This document shows, one piece after another, positions 58,797 through 64,000 of a DNA stretch of 64,000 nt. Every line of letters starts with the position of its first letter. The first letter of the stretch is position 1. This DNA is from an uncultured Clostridia bacterium (GTDB lineage: Bacteria > Bacillota > Clostridia > Christensenellales > CAAEEZ01), in the NCBI GenBank assembly GCA_934365195.1, contig CAKRNA010000001.1, positions 62,001 through 126,000 on the forward strand. The letters are read 5' to 3'. The position numbers were made by a program, and so were the translations under genes. The notes under the pieces were generated by a model. The model was not told the DNA's origin. It worked only from the letters and a program-made list of their open reading frames with translations, and searched no databases.

Positions 58797-60445
58797 TATT
58801 GCTCCTTCGTAGTAAAATCCTTTATCATGCCGTCAAACACGTTGATACACGTTATTAGTTCTTGCTCGTCCACGTTGTAAAACTTGCTTAGCAAGGCGGT
58901 GTTTGAAAACCATTCTCCTTGCTCGTTATTATAGCACAACAACGCCCCGATTATTTGCTCATCTCTGCTTTTTAGAAAATTATCGGGATATTTTTCATAA
59001 ATCTCGCTTAATATTTTTAATTTTTTCGTTATTTTCTTTGCGTCCCTATTCGGGTTTAACGACGCCACAAAGTTGCAAAACAGAGCCTCGTAATACCCGT
59101 TTTTAAGGTTGCCGAAAACCATAGTTAACGGCAAATTAAAATCGTGTGATATATAGTAATTATCTAGGACGAAGGCTATTTTTTTGTTAACGTCGTGGTT
59201 AATTATCACCTTAATTATAGATATTTTTTCACTATTTGCCACGTCGCAATCAATCAGCACTTTATCTAGGATTTTTCTCACGTTTTCGTCGTAGTTTTCT
59301 TCCAAAACCTCTAAGGCGTGATTTACCGTGTACGTATCGGTACACTTTAAGCAAAAGGTAAAAAACTTTCTTACTTCCTCATCTTCAAATTTTTTATCTA
59401 TCTTTTCAACTAGCCTATTCATTCCCGTGTTCGTCACCAGATAAATATTTGCTAGCATTTCGCCCACCGACTCGTACTTTACCTCGCTTAAAATCGCCCT
59501 TTTTAACAAGTAGGTTTCCACTTCCTCGCAAAACAGACTTTCGCACCTATTTATCTCTTTAAGCGCCGTCTTAACGTCGCCTGTTATGTAGTAAAGCATA
59601 GCCCTATAAGTTATCATTCTGCTTGAATACGGCTGACTTTCCACAAGCATATTAGCAAACTGCAAACTTTCCTTATTAAAGGTGGTGTTGCCAAGTATTT
59701 TCGGGAGTTCGATAAGTAGTTCAACGGGGATTTCCAGTTCCATTAGCCTATCCATATTCACCTTTGCCTCGCCGTAGAACTCGAATTGATTGTAAGCATA
59801 CACAAGGTACGCCCTACCGTACGCCTCGAATTTTCCGCCTAGCAAAGTGTAAGCGTACTGAACTAACTCGGTTATTTCGCCAAGCATTACGTAGTTAAAC
59901 GCCTTTTGCTTAATCACCTCGCCGTAGTACTCAAGATGGCTGTAATCCCTAAAATCAAGCAGTTTATTAGAGCCTAAATAGTCGCCTTTTTCAGTTCTAA
60001 CCTTGGCTACTTGCAACATTTTTAATAGATAATCGTCGGTAGGCGGATACACCACCTCAAAGTTGTTTTCGTTTATTGAAAACAATTCGTTCATCAAAGA
60101 AAAATCGCTAACGCTTACTTTTTTTAAGTCCAGATTATAATTGCGATAGTACTTAATTACGGGTATAAAGTCGTTCTCCTCTATTAGATTTTCGACAATT
60201 ACGTACAAACATTCCTTGTCGTGAGTTCTGTCAAACTCCTCAAGCATAACGTTTTTAGACAGCCCAAAAGCACCCATCTCCCCATAAATCGTTGCTAAAA
60301 CGCCCACGGAGTATGCGTTCCTCTTTTCCTCTAACGCTTTTTTGACAAAGAAAATCGCCTTTTCGTAATCCTCGTTGTCCAAAGCGTCCAGCCCGACTTC
60401 TAAAAGCCTATCGCTATCTAATTGTATTTTTTGTACCTTACCCAC
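58796..60445 (-). CDS. TPR-like protein
   Basis: This 549-residue protein opens with a TPR-type helix pair (GLDALDNEDYEKAIFFVKKALEEK, given here only as a pattern of A and Y positions near residues 17-40) and continues as an alpha-solenoid with further TPR-like units. The start codon is GTG at 60443-60445, with a GGAGA site inside the end of hslO, 1 base from its stop. It probably scaffolds a complex with the HEAT-like and HD proteins that follow in the operon. The function is unknown. Confidence 0.75.
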   Translation of the reverse strand: MGKVQKIQLDSDRLLEVGLDALDNEDYEKAIFFVKKALEEKRNAYSVGVLATIYGEMGAFGLSKNVMLEEFDRTHDKECLYVIVENLIEENDFIPVIKYYRNYNLDLKKVSVSDFSLMNELFSINENNFEVVYPPTDDYLLKMLQVAKVRTEKGDYLGSNKLLDFRDYSHLEYYGEVIKQKAFNYVMLGEITELVQYAYTLLGGKFEAYGRAYLVYAYNQFEFYGEAKVNMDRLMELEIPVELLIELPKILGNTTFNKESLQFANMLVESQPYSSRMITYRAMLYYITGDVKTALKEINRCESLFCEEVETYLLKRAILSEVKYESVGEMLANIYLVTNTGMNRLVEKIDKKFEDEEVRKFFTFCLKCTDTYTVNHALEVLEENYDENVRKILDKVLIDCDVANSEKISIIKVIINHDVNKKIAFVLDNYYISHDFNLPLTMVFGNLKNGYYEALFCNFVASLNPNRDAKKITKKLKILSEIYEKYPDNFLKSRDEQIIGALLCYNNEQGEWFSNTALLSKFYNVDEQELITCINVFDGMIKDFTTKEQ

Positions 60446-61312
60446 TTATTCTCCAAAAATCTTGTCTATATCTTCTTTGTTAAACACGTATTTTTTGTTG
60501 CAGAACTGACAGCCAACCTCGATTTTCTTATCTTTATCAATAATGTCGTAAGCCTCTTTTTTGCCAACAGCCATTATCACCCTTTCAATCAGTTCCCTAC
60601 TGCAATCGCACTTGAATTTTGGCGTTTGTGGTGGCAACGTTTTCACGTCGAAATGCCCGAAATAGTAGTCGATAATCTCGTCTACCTCCATTTTGTCCAG
60701 CACGCTACTGATATGCGTAAAGTTCGTGCAAATATCTTCAAGCATAGTAATCACCATATCGTTACAGCCGGGCATTGGTTGGATAAATATTCCACCGGCT
60801 GTTTTCACGCCGTTTTTATCCACAAGCACGCCAAGGGCTACCGCCGACGGTTGTTGCTCGCTGGTGGTAAAGTAGTAAGCAAAATCCTCCGCAATCTCCC
60901 CGCTGACAAGTTTACACTTACCCGTGTACGGCTCTTTTAGTCCTAAGTCTTTTATTACGGTTATCTCGCCGTCCGTTCCTACTGCTCCGCCCACGTCGAT
61001 TTTGCCGTCCGCCCTAATAGGCAAGTCCACCGACGGATTTTCTACGTAGCCTTTTACCTCTGCGCCCGTCCTTGCGCTAACCACAATCTTACCGATAGGG
61101 CCTTTGCCGTCTATATTAAAAGATAACCTTTGATTTTCGTCCTTAAATCCGCTAGACATAAAAGCGGCAACCGTCAAGCACCTGCCTAGCACCGCCGTAG
61201 TAGTCGGGGTTAGGCCATGTATTTTTCTTGCCTCTTCCACAAGTTCGGTGTCTTTAATTACCGTGATTAAAACCTTGCCGTCCGCTATAAAAAACTTTTG
61301 TAATTTATCCAT
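60446..61312 (-). CDS. hslO: Redox-regulated chaperone Hsp33
   Basis: The product (288 residues) is the Hsp33 chaperone, which is switched on by oxidation of a zinc-bound cysteine cluster. The C-terminal cluster is intact: CDC at 235-237 and CQFC at 268-271. The N-terminal part carries SFNIDGKGPIGKI and GYVENP, as usual in the family. A GAGGT site overlaps the stop of the methyltransferase gene, and the TPR-like gene follows directly. In an anaerobe it would guard against oxygen or hypochlorite stress. Confidence 0.96.
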   Translation of the reverse strand: MDKLQKFFIADGKVLITVIKDTELVEEARKIHGLTPTTTAVLGRCLTVAAFMSSGFKDENQRLSFNIDGKGPIGKIVVSARTGAEVKGYVENPSVDLPIRADGKIDVGGAVGTDGEITVIKDLGLKEPYTGKCKLVSGEIAEDFAYYFTTSEQQPSAVALGVLVDKNGVKTAGGIFIQPMPGCNDMVITMLEDICTNFTHISSVLDKMEVDEIIDYYFGHFDVKTLPPQTPKFKCDCSRELIERVIMAVGKKEAYDIIDKDKKIEVGCQFCNKKYVFNKEDIDKIFGE

Positions 61313-61320
61313 ATTAACCT

Positions 61321-62040
61321 CTATTTTACTGCCTTAAAAAACAGCCTTAAACTTCCTTTTTTATCCTTTTTCAAGTCCTCGCCGTAGGTTTCCACCTTGG
61401 AAAACTTACTTAGCAAGCCCAAAATATCCTCTTTTTCGTGGTAATACTGCTCGTGATTTTCCTCTTTTCTTTCGTACTTGCCGTCTTTATCCTTTTCAAA
61501 GAATACTAAATCCATATACACTTTTTTGTTTTCTTCGTCAAGTTCGTTTTGCCAAAAATAACTTAAATCGTCGTACTCTTCAAAAAACAAATTGTCGCCA
61601 AGCACTTCGGTTAGTTTTTTCTTACTGCTAACGTCGAATATTAGCACTCCGCCCTCTTTTAACATATCGTAGGCGTTTAAAATAGCACTCTTTACGCCCT
61701 CGTAATCAAGGTAATTAAACACGTCGCAAATAGCCACCACAAAATCAAACTTTTTGTCCAGCCTAAAAGTAGTAGCGTCCCCCTCCATAAACCTAATATC
61801 CAGCGCATTTTTAAGTGCGTTTTTGCTGGCAATATCCAGCATTTCGGGGCTACTATCCACCGCCGTCATATCAAATCCGTTTTGGCTTAGCATAAGGCTG
61901 ATTTTACCACTTCCCGTGCCAAGTTCCAGCCCTTTTTCTCCTTTTACGGCGTCAGTTATAAACGAAGCGATTTCATTGTAGTTGAAATCGCTCATTAACC
62001 TATCATAATATTTACTTAGTACCGAATACGATTCTCTCAT
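61321..62040 (-). CDS. Class I SAM-dependent methyltransferase
   Basis: This 239-residue protein has the SAM-binding motif LELGTGSGKISLML (about residues 38-51), an acidic VDSSPEML (about 61-68), and DFVVAICDVFNYL. These are typical of small-molecule methyltransferases of the YqeM/UbiE-like group. The target is unknown. The ATG overlaps the stop of the membrane protein gene upstream (ATGA), and hslO follows 8 bases downstream. Confidence 0.88.
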   Translation of the reverse strand: MRESYSVLSKYYDRLMSDFNYNEIASFITDAVKGEKGLELGTGSGKISLMLSQNGFDMTAVDSSPEMLDIASKNALKNALDIRFMEGDATTFRLDKKFDFVVAICDVFNYLDYEGVKSAILNAYDMLKEGGVLIFDVSSKKKLTEVLGDNLFFEEYDDLSYFWQNELDEENKKVYMDLVFFEKDKDGKYERKEENHEQYYHEKEDILGLLSKFSKVETYGEDLKKDKKGSLRLFFKAVK

Positions 62041-63110
62041 TTTTTATTACTCTTTTTCTTTTTCGGATTAACGTATTTTTGCGGTTGTTGTTTCTTTGGT
62101 TTGTTGGTTTTTACCGTTTCAGCCTTTGCCTCTTGAACAGGCGCTTTATCGTTTTTAGCCTTTCTTATTGCCTTTGCGCCCTCTTCACCAAGCATATCGT
62201 ACATAGGGTTTAGATATAGGTCGAAAGAATAGTTGCCGATTTGTAGGTTTGCCATAATATAGTACATAAAACCAAACATAAACATAATCATATATACTAA
62301 TATACCGAACATATTTACGTAAACAACTAGCAAAATAGGAGCAATAACTAGCACGGCAAAAGCCAAAGTAGGCAAGAAGTTTTCGATAGCCAAAATAAAC
62401 GAGTTTTTAATCATAGCCGAGAACTTCATCGTGTCGTAAGTAACTATTTGTGGAGCAAGTTGCAGTAAAACCAAGGTAAATAGCACCGCAAATAGCACGA
62501 CGAAAAATAGTATTGCGTACCAACCGCCCGTAACAAGACCGTAAACGTCTAATTTGTAGAACTGAATAAACGTAATAGCACAAGCGTACACGATAGCGCC
62601 AAGTAGCGTTGTAACTATCATCATTTTCCACCAGTACTTTTTAATGCCTTGTCCAAAAGCCTTTAAAATCTTGTACTCCTCGCCGTAAAACATCTTTCTT
62701 GCCACGTTCATAGCGCCTGCAAGACCTAAGCCCATAATAGTAAAGGCAGGGATAAGAAGCGCAAAGTAGAACGCATGTACGTCTAGCCTTGAAATTAGCG
62801 CTTGCTCAAGTTCGTTATTTAGCCCCGGGTGATAATCGATACCAAGCCCGCCTATAAAAAACTTAGCGTCGGATAGGTTTAGCATATATCCAAGCGCCCA
62901 TACGGTAAGCACCAAAAACGGTACGGCAAACAACGTGAACAAAAGGTTTACTTTCATAACGTCGTTCATTTTTGCCCTATACACTCTATTTAAGCCTGCA
63001 AACTTTCCGCCTGCGTGCCTTTCCTTAACTTCGGTTTGTCTGTTCTCCTTAGCAACGGTAAGGTACATAAACAAGGGTTTTCTTTCGTTAGTCTGGTTTT
63101 TACTAGCCAT
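62037..63110 (-). CDS. Polytopic membrane protein with Lys-rich tail
   Basis: This 357-residue protein has about six hydrophobic helices (for example VNLLFTLFAVPFLVLTVW and VYMIMFMFGFMYYIMAN) and a C-terminal tail rich in Lys, Gln, Pro and Asn (KKQQPQKYVNPKKKK). It resembles DUF624-type clostridial membrane proteins, but I cannot assign it firmly. TAGGAGAAAT precedes the start. It is the first gene of the operon that continues with a methyltransferase and hslO. Confidence 0.7.
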   Translation of the reverse strand: MASKNQTNERKPLFMYLTVAKENRQTEVKERHAGGKFAGLNRVYRAKMNDVMKVNLLFTLFAVPFLVLTVWALGYMLNLSDAKFFIGGLGIDYHPGLNNELEQALISRLDVHAFYFALLIPAFTIMGLGLAGAMNVARKMFYGEEYKILKAFGQGIKKYWWKMMIVTTLLGAIVYACAITFIQFYKLDVYGLVTGGWYAILFFVVLFAVLFTLVLLQLAPQIVTYDTMKFSAMIKNSFILAIENFLPTLAFAVLVIAPILLVVYVNMFGILVYMIMFMFGFMYYIMANLQIGNYSFDLYLNPMYDMLGEEGAKAIRKAKNDKAPVQEAKAETVKTNKPKKQQPQKYVNPKKKKSNKK

Positions 63111-63206
63111 ATTTCTCCTAAATCCTTTATTTTTATAAATAATTATTTTCTCAACTACAATAATACAACAAAATCAAAAAAATATCAAATAATATATATC
63201 AAAAAT

Positions 63207-63235
63207 TTGACAAGTCGGGCTAATCATGTTAATAT
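63207..63235 (+). promoter_or_regulatory. Promoter of asd
   Basis: A perfect TTGACA (63207-63212), a 17-base spacer and TAATAT (63230-63235), about 20 bases before the riboswitch. Confidence 0.8.
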
Positions 63236-63251
63236 TAACCTAATCGAATAA

Positions 63252-63413
63252 AATATAGAGGCGCAATAAGCAAGAGTACGTAGCCGTTTTGAAGTAAGGC
63301 TAGGCTATGGAAAGGGCGTTATTGCCGAGGCTTTCAGCAATCTTACTATGCTGTCTGTCGGTTGGTATGGCTAAATCCATACGACTGTCATCACTTAGAT
63401 GGAGTACTATTAT
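63252..63413 (+). promoter_or_regulatory. Lysine riboswitch (L-box)
   Basis: The leader RNA has the conserved lysine-riboswitch elements in order: ATAGAGGCGCAATAAGCAAGAGTA is recognised as the 5' P1 side and the AGAGTA loop, then GGAAAGGGCG, TTGCCGAGG, ATGCTGTCTGTC, CGACTGTCATCAC and GGAGTACTAT as the closing 3' P1 side. The 5' ATAG and 3' CTAT can close P1. It would bind lysine and shut off asd when lysine is plentiful. A terminator follows at once. Confidence 0.92.
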
Positions 63414-63428
63414 AATTGACAAATTTTT

Positions 63429-63455
63429 GGTGTTCCTTCCGGAACACCGTTTTTA
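63429..63455 (+). terminator. Riboswitch-controlled terminator
   Basis: GGTGTTCC (63429-63436) and GGAACACC (63441-63448) form a perfect 8-bp stem with a TTCC loop and a T-run. It lies between the lysine riboswitch and asd, so it is probably the regulated stop. Confidence 0.9.
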
Positions 63456-63472
63456 ATATAAGGAGAGTAAGT

Positions 63473-64000
63473 ATGAAAAAATTTAAGGTTGCCGTTGTTG
63501 GCGCAACGGGAATGGTTGGAAACAAATTCTTGGAAGTATTAACCGAGAGAAATTTACCGGTTGAAGAGTATTATTTGTACGCTTCTAAAAAAAGTGCCGG
63601 TAAAGTAATTAACTTTATGGGAAAGGACCACGTCGTAATCGAACTTAACGAGGAAAACATTAAAAAGTATCCTGTTGACTTTGCTTTGTTCTCTGCCGGC
63701 GGCTCTACTTCCGGCGAATATGCTCCCGTTTTTGCTAAATGCGGCGCAACCGTAATAGATAACAGTAGTTTTTGGAGAATGCACGACGACGTTCCTCTTG
63801 TTGTTCCTGAGGTAAACCCTTCTGACGTTGACTGGAACCACGGCATTATCGCAAACCCTAACTGCTCTACTATCCAAGCAATGCTACCACTAAAAGCATT
63901 ACACGATAAGTACGGCATCAAAAGGGTTGTATTCTCTACCTACCAAGCAGTATCAGGCGCAGGTGTTGGAGGATTTAACGACTTAAAGAACGGCGTAGAG
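63473..64000 (+). CDS. asd: Aspartate-semialdehyde dehydrogenase (partial)
   Basis: This is the N-terminal half of the enzyme that reduces aspartyl phosphate to the semialdehyde, the step after LysC; the 3' end lies outside the window. VVGATGMVG (about residues 8-16) is the NADP-binding motif, FSAGGSTSGEYAP follows, and NPNCSTIQ carries the catalytic Cys (about residue 130). AAGGAGAGTAAGT precedes the ATG. Expression is set by the lysine riboswitch and terminator upstream. Confidence 0.96.
   Translation, partial: MKKFKVAVVGATGMVGNKFLEVLTERNLPVEEYYLYASKKSAGKVINFMGKDHVVIELNEENIKKYPVDFALFSAGGSTSGEYAPVFAKCGATVIDNSSFWRMHDDVPLVVPEVNPSDVDWNHGIIANPNCSTIQAMLPLKALHDKYGIKRVVFSTYQAVSGAGVGGFNDLKNGVE

Overview
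The window is AT-rich DNA with strong AGGAGG-type ribosome binding sites, sigma-A type promoters (TTGACA, 17 bp, TATAAT) and many short stem-loops followed by T-runs. This and the gene set point to an anaerobic, low-GC Firmicute, most likely an uncultured gut member of the Clostridia: DUF4364, TSCPD, UPF0210 and ACT-domain proteins, a glycerol-3-phosphate oxidation trio, an [FeFe]-hydrogenase-like sensor protein, GTP-type PEP carboxykinase and CdaA. No plasmid or phage genes, insertion sequences, tRNAs, rRNAs or CRISPR arrays were seen, so it reads as ordinary chromosome carrying some large lineage-specific surface proteins.

Layout. 1-605: a YitT-type membrane protein cut by the window edge. 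844-5418: an Lrp-type regulator followed by a three-gene proton-translocating transhydrogenase operon whose beta subunit carries three tandem copies of the NADP(H)-binding domain; this is the most unusual thing in the window. 6064-9598: a phosphoribosyltransferase, an M20 peptidase and a pair of membrane proteins that look like a transporter. 9782-27894: envelope genes, namely four lipoproteins or signal-bearing proteins of uncertain role (one with an RsgI-like domain, one with a Big2-like domain), a two-TM protein with a 32-residue companion, a 1587-residue surface protein with two metallophosphoesterase domains, a TetR regulator and a 1680-residue repeat-rich surface protein. Gene-poor stretches with repeats lie between them. 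28098-32763: PEP carboxykinase, a second M20 peptidase, DUF4364 and TSCPD genes.

33202-43282: a glycosidase-like protein, then a long minus-strand run comEC, holA, a membrane protein, an M28-like protein that has lost catalytic residues, the c-di-AMP synthase cdaA, DUF1015 and the aspartokinase lysC, with the last three genes overlapping or touching. 43417-46433: the GlpA-like, GlpB-like and DUF1667 trio. 46475-51647: pyrophosphatase, small membrane proteins, an aminotransferase, and the ACT plus UPF0210 pair. 51899-54737: a SpoIIE-type phosphatase coupled to a hydrogenase-like PAS protein. 54911-63110: an acyltransferase-like protein with a zinc-ribbon membrane protein, then a tight operon of membrane protein, methyltransferase, Hsp33, a TPR-like protein, a HEAT-like protein and an HD hydrolase.

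63207-end: a lysine riboswitch with a terminator controls asd, the step after lysC in the aspartate pathway. Taken together the genes cover redox balance (transhydrogenase, hydrogenase-like sensor, glycerol-3-phosphate oxidation), peptide use, lysine-pathway control and cell-envelope maintenance. Functions come from motif recognition by eye; no database search was run.
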